From Candidatus Bathyarchaeota archaeon (GTDB lineage: Archaea > Thermoproteota > Bathyarchaeia > 40CM-2-53-6), in the NCBI GenBank assembly GCA_005888755.1, contig VBBQ01000011.1:56691-85742 (forward strand): a stretch of 29,052 nt of DNA. Reading direction: 5' to 3'. The notes beneath the pieces were generated by a model. The model made no database searches. It worked only from the letters and a program-made list of their open reading frames with translations, and had not been told where the DNA came from. The position numbers and the translations under genes are program-made. This document shows, piece by piece, positions 15,470 to 22,678 of this stretch (the first letter of the stretch is position 1; the number at the start of each line of letters is the position of its first letter).

Positions 15470-15668
15470 CTGACTGCTCCCCGCGAAACAGAACCTGTCG
15501 AACGAGAACCAGTACGAGACTAAAGTGTCACGTAACTTCGAATGAGAGCCTAAGGTACCGAGCTTTCTCGGCAAACCCAAAGGTGATTGAGTTGCTTCAG
15601 CGAACTGAACTGTTCAACGGAGAACCTACCGGGCCTTCGAAGAAACCAATAAAGGGACGCACTCAGTC

Positions 15669-16088
15669 ATGAGCGTGATTATGTCAAAAATGACGAAACT
15701 GGATGATGATGCAAGGAAAATCCTGGAAGGCAAGAACTTCATCTTCCTCGCAACCGTGAACCCAGATGGCTCCCCCCAAGTCACACCGACGTGGGTCGAT
15801 ACTGACGGTCACTACGTGCTCATCAACACGGCAGTAGGTCGTGTCAAGCATAGAAACGTGAAGCAGAACCCACAGGTTGCTCTCGCGATAACAGAACAGG
15901 GCAATCCGTACAAGCTCGTGATGATTAAGGGTCGCGTCATCGAAGAGGTAACTGGACACGTAGCAGAAGATCACATCGACAAGATGGCGAAGAAATACAC
16001 CGGTTCGGAGAAATATCAGAATAGACGACCCGGTGAGAAGAGAGTCCTCTTGAAGATCGAGCCGCACCACATCTCCCGAATGCGATAA
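15669..16088 (+). CDS. PPOX-class F420-dependent oxidoreductase
   Basis: A split-barrel protein of about 135 residues matching the PPOX-class F420-dependent family. The order is: DDDARKILEGKNFIFLATVNPDGSPQVTPTWVD (substrate-facing strand pair), GHYVLINTAVGRVKHRNVKQNPQVALAI (cofactor-binding basic segment), KLVMIKGRVIEEV, and VLLKIEPHHISRM as last strand. This layout is close to Rv1155-like F420 reductases. ATG 15669 is followed by in-frame ATGs at 15681 and 15690; the last, starting MTKLDDDA, may be the true one. It stands alone between the PKD operon and the KaiC-like pair. Its substrate is unknown. Confidence 0.9.
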   Translation: MSVIMSKMTKLDDDARKILEGKNFIFLATVNPDGSPQVTPTWVDTDGHYVLINTAVGRVKHRNVKQNPQVALAITEQGNPYKLVMIKGRVIEEVTGHVAEDHIDKMAKKYTGSEKYQNRRPGEKRVLLKIEPHHISRMR

Positions 16089-16250
16089 GCAACCAAGGAA
16101 GACTAACTAACAACTCAACTCGGCGCTTCTGATAGCACGAGTGTAACGGGGCAGATCATTGCTTCGACTGGAAGTTCACTTCGGAAACCGAACCGATTTT
16201 ACAGCGGCTTCTAGGGCAGTCCGGCGGGCGTAGGGTTTGCACTTGCGGTA

Positions 16251-16706
16251 TCAGGTGACTTCTATGACGCGTCCGGTTTGGGCTTGATACTGGTATCGTA
16301 TGATCCTTTTCACGCAGTCTCCGTTCCAGCACTGGTAAACCCTGTCACCGTTCGAGAACAGTTCACGCATGATCATAGGCTTGCCGCATCCAACGCAGTG
16401 GAAAGCTCCTGATCTTCGCTCGTCGAGGAGAAGACGAAGGTCAATACCCCTAGTATCAGCTTCTTTCTTCATGTACTGTCGATAGGTAAGGGTGAGCGCC
16501 TGCCAGTAGGCAGCGTTCTGGGGTGTCGTCTCGTATTCGAAATTGCGGCCAGCGACCACGGGTGGGCTGTAGCCTTCCGCGACATAAACAGGGTTCTTGG
16601 AGTATGGCACCTTGATCCTCGGGCCGCCGCTTGGCGGGGAAGCATGGCTAGTGGGGACGGAACGGTGATTATCGTGATGAGCTGGTGGCTGATGAGCAGT
16701 GGGCAC
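16251..16706 (-). CDS. Zinc-ribbon protein, unknown function, next to KaiC-like ATPase
   Basis: I do not recognise this 151-residue protein as a named family. Its C-terminal third carries a zinc-ribbon-like pattern: FHCVGCGKPMI (CxxC) and VYQCWNGDC (CxxxxC), about 30 residues apart. The middle contains an aromatic helix (QALTLTYRQYMKKEADTRG), and the first 30 residues are His/Pro/Ser-rich and probably disordered. GTG 16706 is the start used; the ordered part begins near residue 30, so a later start is possible. It follows the KaiC-like gene by 34 bases on the same strand, so co-transcription is likely. It may act as an adaptor for that ATPase. Confidence 0.68.
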   Translation of the reverse strand: MPTAHQPPAHHDNHRSVPTSHASPPSGGPRIKVPYSKNPVYVAEGYSPPVVAGRNFEYETTPQNAAYWQALTLTYRQYMKKEADTRGIDLRLLLDERRSGAFHCVGCGKPMIMRELFSNGDRVYQCWNGDCVKRIIRYQYQAQTGRVIEVT

Positions 16707-16740
16707 TGTTAGCCCTCCCAGCCCTAAGGTTCCCCAAGAG

Positions 16741-17553
16741 CTACTTCTTTTTGCTTGTACGAGGCTTCTCCGACGTCAGTACAGGGACCGGGAGCGGAAC
16801 CTCCACGATCCCGTCCTGGGTAACCTGGAAGGTAACCCAGTAAGTTTCATGTGGTGCGCCTTTCATCTTGCGCACCCGGAACTGTTTGACCAACAGCCCT
16901 CTGTCTGCGAACCCAGGGTTGAACCTCACGTCAAATATTCCATCGACCACATAGAACAACAGATCGTCGAGATCAGCATATGCCCGCAACGGAGTGTGGT
17001 GGGAGCAGAAGAAGGGAACAAGCCTCTCCTTGGGACCCTTAGCTCTCCACGACTTGACACCGTCGAGCATGTGGAAGACAAGCGGCCTCTCCTCTTGGAC
17101 CAGAGTAAACATCTCCGTCAAAGAATCAACGAAGACAGCGCCTCTTCCCATCATCTTCATCTCCTCCATCATCGTGAAAAGCGCGCTTGTAACCGAGTGA
17201 AGATCCTTCGGATCCTTGACGAAATGAGAATATTTCGGAGTCTCAGTTGGTTCCATTCTGAAGGAGAAACAGTCCAGAAACCTGAGCTGACCGGAATCCA
17301 GGTATCGGTCAATGTTCCAGCCGAACGATTCCATGTCTTGTTGTAGCGCTATTGGGGGTCCCTCGAAGTTCATGTAGATGCAAGGCTCTTTCTCTATTTT
17401 CAGCATGCTATAGAGGAGTTGCTCCATTAAGACAGATTTTCCTGTTCCTAGGTCTCCTGCAAGAATTGTGAGGCTGTTTCGAGGTATGCCCTTCGGAAGA
17501 ACCTTGTCCACCGCATCGATCCCAGTTTCAAACGACTTCGGCAGCAAAGGCAC
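16741..17553 (-). CDS. KaiC-like RecA-superfamily ATPase (single domain)
   Basis: A 270-residue single-domain ATPase of the KaiC/RadA type. It opens with the family's FETGIDAVDKVLPKGIPRNS segment, then Walker A GDLGTGKS at residues 33-40, a MNFEGPP strand where KaiC has the catalytic-Glu region, and Walker B GRGAVFVDSLTEM at about 136-148. The C-terminus is basic (SEKPRTSKKK). Archaeal proteins of this kind are often signalling or motility ATPases (FlaH/ArlH-like) or recombination-related. No flagellar genes are nearby, so a specific role is unknown. The start is GTG 17553. The zinc-ribbon gene follows after 34 bases. Confidence 0.88.
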   Translation of the reverse strand: MPLLPKSFETGIDAVDKVLPKGIPRNSLTILAGDLGTGKSVLMEQLLYSMLKIEKEPCIYMNFEGPPIALQQDMESFGWNIDRYLDSGQLRFLDCFSFRMEPTETPKYSHFVKDPKDLHSVTSALFTMMEEMKMMGRGAVFVDSLTEMFTLVQEERPLVFHMLDGVKSWRAKGPKERLVPFFCSHHTPLRAYADLDDLLFYVVDGIFDVRFNPGFADRGLLVKQFRVRKMKGAPHETYWVTFQVTQDGIVEVPLPVPVLTSEKPRTSKKK

Positions 17554-17731
17554 CCTTTCGAATCTTTCCGCTTGCGCTGTCGAGATAAAGGATATTGTAA
17601 CTATGCCAACGCTCGGCCCTGCGCCAGGTTAGCGTCACGAGCAACGTCGGTTAGAGCTCGCTTAACGATCGGCGAGTCGTGCTCTACCCTAGGTTGCAAG
17701 AAACGAGGTGGAGAGATAGTGGACTATGGTG

Positions 17732-18118
17732 TCAGCGTATTTGGGCAGCTATAGTTCTGATGAAGGTTTTGTCGAGCGCACCAGCTTCGTACAGATTCAC
17801 CATCGTGTTGGTGCTTGCCTCGCCGCTGAGTCTTCCCTGATCATCTCTAACATGTCTCCACTTCAGTTGCGTGTGCCCGCTCTTGGAGTTGTAAATGATC
17901 CCGAGAACATAACTGACTCGGACGAAGCTGATATCGTTCACCCGGCCTAGAGTCACCTTGTCCTCAGCCTCAACGTACATTGTTCCTAGCTCGCGGGCGC
18001 GTTCTGGGAAGACCGAATAATCCGCGCCGTATTCATTTGGAATGAAAGAACGACACGTGCTGGTTATCATGAATCTTCGAAAGCTTTCGAGCAGACATGT
18101 TGTTTCCAGTTTGGCCAA
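17732..18118 (-). CDS. Unrecognised small protein
   Basis: I do not recognise this 128-residue frame. It starts at TTG 18118, or possibly at ATG 18070, which begins MITSTCRSFIPNEYG. The sequence has an even mix of charged and hydrophobic residues with plausible strands (TMYVEAEDKVTLGRV, FVRVSYVLGIIYNS, HTQLKWRHVRD) and a C-terminal helix (GALDKTFIRTIAAQ). This looks like a small beta-rich domain and not a chance frame. No metal-binding or catalytic motif stands out. It lies alone between the KaiC-like gene and a perfect 14-bp inverted repeat at 18154-18207. Confidence 0.55.
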   Translation of the reverse strand: MAKLETTCLLESFRRFMITSTCRSFIPNEYGADYSVFPERARELGTMYVEAEDKVTLGRVNDISFVRVSYVLGIIYNSKSGHTQLKWRHVRDDQGRLSGEASTNTMVNLYEAGALDKTFIRTIAAQIR

Positions 18119-18153
18119 TCTTTTAGTCCCCGAACTCTGCGGCTCAAGATAAA

Positions 18154-18207
18154 TGAGCTAGTTGAGGCTATTAACTTCACTCCTCAACACACACCTCAAC
18201 TAGCTCA
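18154..18207. repeat. Perfect 14-bp inverted repeat with 26-base spacer
   Basis: TGAGCTAGTTGAGG at 18154-18167 is exactly complemented by 18194-18207. The spacer contains two further CCTCAAC-like partial copies. It lies between two divergent small genes of unknown function, 36 bases upstream of the minus-strand start. It could be an operator for a dimeric protein, a hairpin in a leader RNA, or the remnant of a mobile element end. Confidence 0.7.
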
Positions 18208-18310
18208 GGATTGAGAATCAAAGCGGGCGGAATGGAACGTGCCCGACTTCTTTTCAACCCCCTAACTTATCTTTCCCGGATACATAGATTTCATTCCAAA
18301 GGCGTCGTAG

Positions 18311-18709
18311 ATGGCTATCCTCGTCCGGGTCCCAGTGCCGATTCTAGAGGACCTCGTCGAGGCTGCAATATCAAAACAAGGAAACATCTACCGGGCAGAA
18401 CTTGCAAAGCTAATCGGTGCTTCCAAGGAATCGCTCGACGGAAAAACCTCGCTTTATTTGATCAGTCTCATGAAGCTCTGTGGATTCGCCGAAGCAGACA
18501 TGGCTAAGATATTGAGGCAGTCGAAAATCGTCAACCAGCGGGGGGCTGTAACCCACGACATTTCCGCTGGGGACGAGCTGAAAGGAGTTATTGACAGCGC
18601 ACTAGAAGGGTTCCAGCTGCTTATCTCCGAGAGCTTCAAGCCAACAACGCAGGAAAAAGAGGGGCTGTTCAACCCGGCGGCATATCGGAAAAGGAACCCT
18701 GAAAAATAA
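18311..18709 (+). CDS. Unrecognised small helical protein
   Basis: A 132-residue protein that I do not recognise. It is predicted mainly helical: VPVPILEDLVEAAISK, then IYRAELAKLIGASKESLDG, then LYLISLMKLCGFAEADMAKILRQ, a short turn, then ELKGVIDSALEGFQLLISESF and a polar tail. The first 80 residues could form a helix-turn-helix-like bundle, but no clear recognition helix or wing is visible. ATG 18311 follows a short AT-rich region (CTTATCTTT near 18265). It is divergent from the unknown gene at 17732-18118 and upstream of the Nuo cluster, but separated from it by 188 bases with a separate promoter. Confidence 0.68.
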   Translation: MAILVRVPVPILEDLVEAAISKQGNIYRAELAKLIGASKESLDGKTSLYLISLMKLCGFAEADMAKILRQSKIVNQRGAVTHDISAGDELKGVIDSALEGFQLLISESFKPTTQEKEGLFNPAAYRKRNPEK

Positions 18710-18854
18710 AGGGTTCAGGAGACCCCAGAAAACACGTTTAGACAAAACACTCGATCATGAGCTAAGCCGGCATCCCCTTAGCTTAGGCGGGAGCTTTATC
18801 TCGAGGAAATCGCCAGGAACCAACGCAGGCCGCATTACAGTCGTGAAGATGCGG

Positions 18855-18862
18855 ATAAATAG
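18855..18862 (+). promoter_or_regulatory. TATA box for the Nuo/Fpo cluster
   Basis: GGATAAATAGG places an ATAAATAG box about 40 bases before TTG 18898, predicting a transcription start near 18884 and a short leader that contains a TTGGAAG stretch. No other gene start lies downstream before NuoB. Confidence 0.5.
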
Positions 18863-18897
18863 GTAAAACAGGCTAGAAACTGGCAGTTGGAAGAAAA

Positions 18898-19449
18898 TTG
18901 TCCGCTCAGAGAACGCCCCAAGAAGAAGACCCCGTAGCGACGCTCGCAGAAGGGCTTAGCATCTGGGTTGGAAAACTGAGCGACCTTGTCAAGAAAGTCG
19001 TTGACACAGGGCCGATTCGAAATGTGGTTAACTGGGCCCGGATGTATTCTCTCTGGCCGGTCAATATCACAACAGCCTGCTGCAGTGCCGAGTTCGGCGC
19101 GGCCAGCGGGGCACGACATGACCTCGAAAGATTTGGAGTTCTACCGATAGGTTCCCTCCGACAGTCAGACCTCATTGTGATCGAAGGGACCATCACTAAG
19201 AAGATGGCGAAGCGGCTTCGGATGATCTACGACCAGATGGCATTGCCCAGATACGTAATCGCAATGGGAGACTGCGCCATGTCTGGCGGCCTATTCCATG
19301 ACTCCTACAGCATCGTGAACGGCGCGCACGAGTTCGTTCCAGTCGACGTCTACGTTCCTGGTTGTCCGCCAAGACCGGAGGCTTTGGAGCAGGCAATCAT
19401 CATGCTTCAAGAGAAGATTCGAAGGTCAAAGGTGTACGAGCAAGGATGA
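18898..19449 (+). CDS. nuoB: NADH/F420H2 dehydrogenase subunit B (NuoB/FpoB-like)
   Basis: The subunit that carries the terminal N2 4Fe-4S cluster of complex I-type enzymes. All four ligands are visible: the tandem pair Cys61-Cys62 in TTACCSAEF, Cys126 in MGDCAMSGG and Cys156 in YVPGCPPRPEA. The GTITKKMAKRLRMIYDQM segment also matches the family. The 183-residue length is normal. The start is TTG 18898, with TTGGAAG nearby as a weak ribosome-binding site. Its stop overlaps the NuoC start as ATGA. It leads a five-gene unit B-C-D-I-F; subunit A and the membrane arm are not in the window. It passes electrons to the quinone or phenazine-like acceptor at the B/D interface. Confidence 0.95.
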   Translation: MSAQRTPQEEDPVATLAEGLSIWVGKLSDLVKKVVDTGPIRNVVNWARMYSLWPVNITTACCSAEFGAASGARHDLERFGVLPIGSLRQSDLIVIEGTITKKMAKRLRMIYDQMALPRYVIAMGDCAMSGGLFHDSYSIVNGAHEFVPVDVYVPGCPPRPEALEQAIIMLQEKIRRSKVYEQG

Positions 19450-19928
19450 GCCTATCTCACGAAAGAGAAGATGATCTCGTCCAGAAACTGAAAGAAGCCT
19501 TCTCCAACGATATCAAGGAAACAAACATCATCCGCCGCGGGAGGCTCGAAGTGACAGTTGCGCCCGAAAAGATCAAAGAAGTTGCGATGTTCTTGCGGGA
19601 CAAGCTGAGCTTCGATCATCCGAACGGTGTGTCGGCGGTCGACTACAACCGAGAAAACAGGTTCGAAATAGTCTACCATATCTCATCGATGCGTACCAAG
19701 GAGATGCGGGATCTCGTTCTCGACCTGAAAGAATCGGTTCCCAGAAACGCCCCCAAAGTAGGATCTCTAGTTTCAGTCTGGTCAGGCGTTGAGAACTATG
19801 AGCGAGAAAGCTTTGAGATGTTCGGAATACAATTCGACGGCCACCCGAGACTGGAAAAGCTGTTTCTCACCGATAACTGGGACGGGCCCCCTCCCCTCCG
19901 GAAGGACATCAGATTCCCTACGGACTGA
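19446..19928 (+). CDS. nuoC: NADH/F420H2 dehydrogenase subunit C (NuoC/FpoC-like)
   Basis: The 30-kDa-type peripheral-arm subunit, 160 residues. The C-terminal hallmark is complete: SVWSGVENYERESFEMFGI, then GHPRLEKLFLTDNWDGPPPLRKD. This matches the family's 'a.w.E.e.yD.fGi.F.gHp.lr..l..d.w.g.PlrKd'. ATG 19446 overlaps the NuoB stop by four bases (ATGA) and was preferred over earlier in-frame starts inside nuoB. NuoD starts 7 bases after the stop as a separate protein, so C and D are not fused as in Escherichia coli. The subunit has no cofactor and stabilises the D-B-I part of the arm. Confidence 0.94.
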   Translation: MSLSHEREDDLVQKLKEAFSNDIKETNIIRRGRLEVTVAPEKIKEVAMFLRDKLSFDHPNGVSAVDYNRENRFEIVYHISSMRTKEMRDLVLDLKESVPRNAPKVGSLVSVWSGVENYERESFEMFGIQFDGHPRLEKLFLTDNWDGPPPLRKDIRFPTD

Positions 19929-19935
19929 GACTCCG

Positions 19936-21081
19936 ATGTCAGCACCAGCGAAACCAGTTCCCCTAACAACTGTTGAATCCACCGAGACCTCCGATTCTGG
20001 TACTCAAACGCTCACGTTGAGCGTTGGTCCACAGCATTCTGGCTCCGGACACATGCGGTTGATCGTGGAGGTAGATGGAGATATCATTGTCAACGTTGCA
20101 CCGGACCCGGGTTATGTCCATAGGGGCATCGAGAAGATTATCGAGCTTAGAAATATCATCAAGAGCATACCCGTCATCGAGAGACCCTCTATCATCGACG
20201 CTTCCAACCTCAACCATGCGTGGGTGAGATCTATCGAGGAGATTCAGGGGGTCGAGGTCCCACGAAGAGGACAGTACCTCCGAACTCTCCTGAACGAGAT
20301 GAACCGGATAATGAGCCATCTTTATTGGCTCTCCATTTACGGCGTATTTCTTGGTCACACTACGATGTTCATGTGGCCGCTCGGCGATAGAGAGCTCTTC
20401 ATCGACCTCGCAGAGAAACTGACAGGGGCTAGAATCACGTACTCGTACCTTGTTCCAGGCGGGGTCCGGCGCGACTTGCCCCCAGGGTTCGCAGAGGAGG
20501 CTGTCAAGAGAACAGAGTATTTCGAGAAACGTCTCAAAGAGTATGATCGGATATTCTTCAACAACCCACTGTTCACATCCCGGGCCAAGGGAATCGGTGT
20601 ACTGTCGAAGGAGAAGGCGATCGAGCTAGGATGCACTGGCCCGACTCTTCGAGGATCGGGTGTTGACGCTGACCTTCGGAAAGACGAACCGTACGCAGCC
20701 TACTCGGAACTAGATTTCGAAGTCTCAACCCGGCCCGATGGCGATTCCTTCAGCCGGGCGATGGTGCATATGGATGAGATGCGAGAGAGTTGTAAGATGA
20801 TCCGCCAGATTGTCAAGAAGATTCCCGCAGGACCGATCCGGAGAAAAGCTCCGATCGTCCTTCCTCGTGGTGTTGCTTATGGGAGGGTCGAGTCGGCCCG
20901 TGGCGAATGCAGCTTCTATCTAATCGGAGAGGGGGGAGACAAGCCTTACCGTGCAAGGTACATTACAGGATCATACCGGAACATGGCGGCTATACCAGCG
21001 GTTCTGCTTGGAAATCGTTTGGCGGACATGCCTACCGCATGGTGGAGCATCGATTACTGGCCGGTAGAGGCGGACAGGTAG
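19936..21081 (+). CDS. nuoD: NADH/F420H2 dehydrogenase subunit D (NuoD/FpoD-like)
   Basis: The 49-kDa-type subunit (381 residues), related to the large subunit of NiFe hydrogenases. Family segments are clear: SVGPQHSGSGHMRLIVEVDGD near the N-terminus, PGYVHRGIEKI, then MNRIMSHLYWLSIYG, the LVPGGVRRDLP loop, GCTGPTLRGSGVDADLRKDEPYAAY, and ARYITGSYRNMAAIPAVLLGNRLADMP near the C-terminus. The Cys pairs that bind Ni-Fe in hydrogenases are absent at both ends, so it is a quinone-type and not a hydrogenase subunit. ATG 19936 puts the family start directly after the NuoC stop. With NuoB it forms the acceptor-reducing site. Confidence 0.95.
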   Translation: MSAPAKPVPLTTVESTETSDSGTQTLTLSVGPQHSGSGHMRLIVEVDGDIIVNVAPDPGYVHRGIEKIIELRNIIKSIPVIERPSIIDASNLNHAWVRSIEEIQGVEVPRRGQYLRTLLNEMNRIMSHLYWLSIYGVFLGHTTMFMWPLGDRELFIDLAEKLTGARITYSYLVPGGVRRDLPPGFAEEAVKRTEYFEKRLKEYDRIFFNNPLFTSRAKGIGVLSKEKAIELGCTGPTLRGSGVDADLRKDEPYAAYSELDFEVSTRPDGDSFSRAMVHMDEMRESCKMIRQIVKKIPAGPIRRKAPIVLPRGVAYGRVESARGECSFYLIGEGGDKPYRARYITGSYRNMAAIPAVLLGNRLADMPTAWWSIDYWPVEADR

Positions 21082-21085
21082 AAAG

Positions 21086-22675
21086 TTGGCCCCGATCATC
21101 GGCAAGGCCAAGGCGGCGGTCGATATTTCGATCGCGTATCTAACAGGTATCCGTCATCTCTTTCACAGACCGTATACCCTGAGATTTCCACAACAACGAT
21201 ACGCGGTTGAAAAGGGCTACAGAGGACGGCACCTCCTCCACCTCGATCGATGCACTGGGTGTGGGATTTGCGCGTGGATCTGTCCTGAGAAATGCATCAC
21301 GATCGTACCGCGGGGCCAGAGATGGTATCCACAGTACTTCTATGGCCGCTGCTGCTTCTGCCACTTTTGCGTAACCCCTGATACACTTGTTACGACGAAT
21401 CCTTCTGTATCACCCATAAGCCGAATATTGCCAGGCGATCGAGTCTTAACGCATACCGGGCACTATCGTCGAGTGCGTAAGGTCCTGACAAGAAACTACT
21501 CGGGAAGACTATACAACATCAAACCATTGGGAGCGCCCTTCCCGCTCAAAATGACGCAAGACCATCCTCTACTGGCATCTCCGAGAGACATTGTCAAGAA
21601 GGGAAGGCTCGAGAAGAAACCGCGCCCCCCTGTCTGGAAGACGCCCTTCGAATTGAAACGGGGTGACTACTTGACGATGCCTATCGCAAAGGAGGTCCGG
21701 GACACCGACGTTTACGAACAGGAGGTTGTAGTGGGTCAGCCCGGTACCAGAAAACCTCTTGAAAGCAAACTGATTCTGAACACCGAGCATAGTCTGTTTA
21801 GGCTAATCGGATACTATCTTGCAGAAGGCTATGTTGTAAGGAGAACTGTTGGTTTCGCCTTCGGCGAGCACGAAAGAGAATACATCGCCGACTCCGCCCG
21901 ACTCCTCGAGAAATATTTTGGCCGCGAAACCAAGAGGTTTACATTGCACAATTCGACCCACGTACTTCTCCATTCTGTAGTCGCCCTTCAATTCTTCGAG
22001 ACTTTTGGCCGAGGGGCGGAGAACAAGAAGCTTCCCGATTGGGCCATGTTTGCACCGACCCAGAAGCAGGCAGAGCTCATACGCGGAGCATGGAGAGGCG
22101 ACGGGTACTTCCACAGGCCGACTAAGGGTAACAGGTCAACGTTCTTCGAATACACGACGATTTCTAAGACCCTCGCCTTCCAGTTGCAACAACTCCTCTT
22201 CCGCGCAGGAATTGTTGGCCAGATCTCACTTGCCACCCATGCAAACAAGAAACCAAACTATGTAGTGACAGTTCGAGGCCGTTTTGTTTCAACAATGGCA
22301 GATCTGATGCAGGTCAAGTTTGAAGACAAGAGGGTCAAAACGTTCTCTCGTTTTGAAATGGACGCAAATTACGTTTACGCGCCGATTGAGGAAATATCGT
22401 CCTTTGAGGTTCATGATCAGCCCGTTGTGAACCTTTCAGTCGAAGGTGATGAGTCTTACGTGGCTGGAAACGTGACAGCACACAATTGCACAGATTATTG
22501 TCCAGAGTTTGCGCTGGAGGAGACGGTGGAGTATGATATTGCGGAGTATACTCGTGATCGGCTTGTGTGGAGTCCGGAGAGACTTTCCAAGCCGCCGGTA
22601 AAGAAGGACGACAAGTATGTTTTCAGCGTTGACACCATAGGGGGCGCGTCGCAGGTTCCCCAGAAGGAGGAATAG
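21086..22675 (+). CDS. nuoI: NADH/F420H2 dehydrogenase subunit I (NuoI/FpoI-like) interrupted in frame by an intein
   Basis: The precursor is 529 residues. Residues 1-94 and 468-529 form a two-cluster ferredoxin subunit of 156 residues after splicing, the normal NuoI size. The first 4Fe-4S motif is CTGCGICAWICP (Cys56, 59, 62, 66). The second is split: GRCCFCHF (Cys89, 92) lies before the intein, and CTDYCP follows it, restoring CxxCxxCxxxCP only after splicing. Splicing is therefore required for a working subunit. The start is TTG 21086, five bases after the NuoD stop. The next gene starts 4 bases after this stop. In the complex NuoI relays electrons from the FpoF-like input subunit to NuoB. 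Confidence 0.95.
   Translation: MAPIIGKAKAAVDISIAYLTGIRHLFHRPYTLRFPQQRYAVEKGYRGRHLLHLDRCTGCGICAWICPEKCITIVPRGQRWYPQYFYGRCCFCHFCVTPDTLVTTNPSVSPISRILPGDRVLTHTGHYRRVRKVLTRNYSGRLYNIKPLGAPFPLKMTQDHPLLASPRDIVKKGRLEKKPRPPVWKTPFELKRGDYLTMPIAKEVRDTDVYEQEVVVGQPGTRKPLESKLILNTEHSLFRLIGYYLAEGYVVRRTVGFAFGEHEREYIADSARLLEKYFGRETKRFTLHNSTHVLLHSVVALQFFETFGRGAENKKLPDWAMFAPTQKQAELIRGAWRGDGYFHRPTKGNRSTFFEYTTISKTLAFQLQQLLFRAGIVGQISLATHANKKPNYVVTVRGRFVSTMADLMQVKFEDKRVKTFSRFEMDANYVYAPIEEISSFEVHDQPVVNLSVEGDESYVAGNVTAHNCTDYCPEFALEETVEYDIAEYTRDRLVWSPERLSKPPVKKDDKYVFSVDTIGGASQVPQKEE
21368..22486 (+). other. Intein (373 residues) with LAGLIDADG homing endonuclease, in NuoI
   Basis: The intein runs from Cys95 to Asn467 of the precursor. 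Splicing motifs are all present: N-terminal CVTPDTLVTT (block A), TQDH at 157-160 with its block-B His, LSVEGDESYVAGNVTAHN at the C-terminus (blocks F and G), penultimate His466, terminal Asn467, and Cys468 as the +1 nucleophile. The central part has two dodecapeptide motifs of the LAGLIDADG type: LIGYYLAEG (240-248) with acidic Glu247, and LIRGAWRGDG (331-340) with Asp339. Both the splicing and nuclease domains look intact, so the element may be active. The insertion sits directly before an iron-sulfur ligand cysteine. Confidence 0.95.
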
Positions 22676-22678
22676 ACA

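Noticed and set aside
18760-18783. AGCTAAG/CTTAGCT hairpin after the 132-residue gene as a terminator
   Set aside because: The stem is only 7 bp and no T-run follows; archaeal termination is mainly T-tract based, so support is too weak.
19789-19935. Longer NuoD starting inside nuoC
   Set aside because: The added 49 residues come from nuoC in another frame; ATG 19936 directly after the nuoC stop gives the normal family N-terminus.
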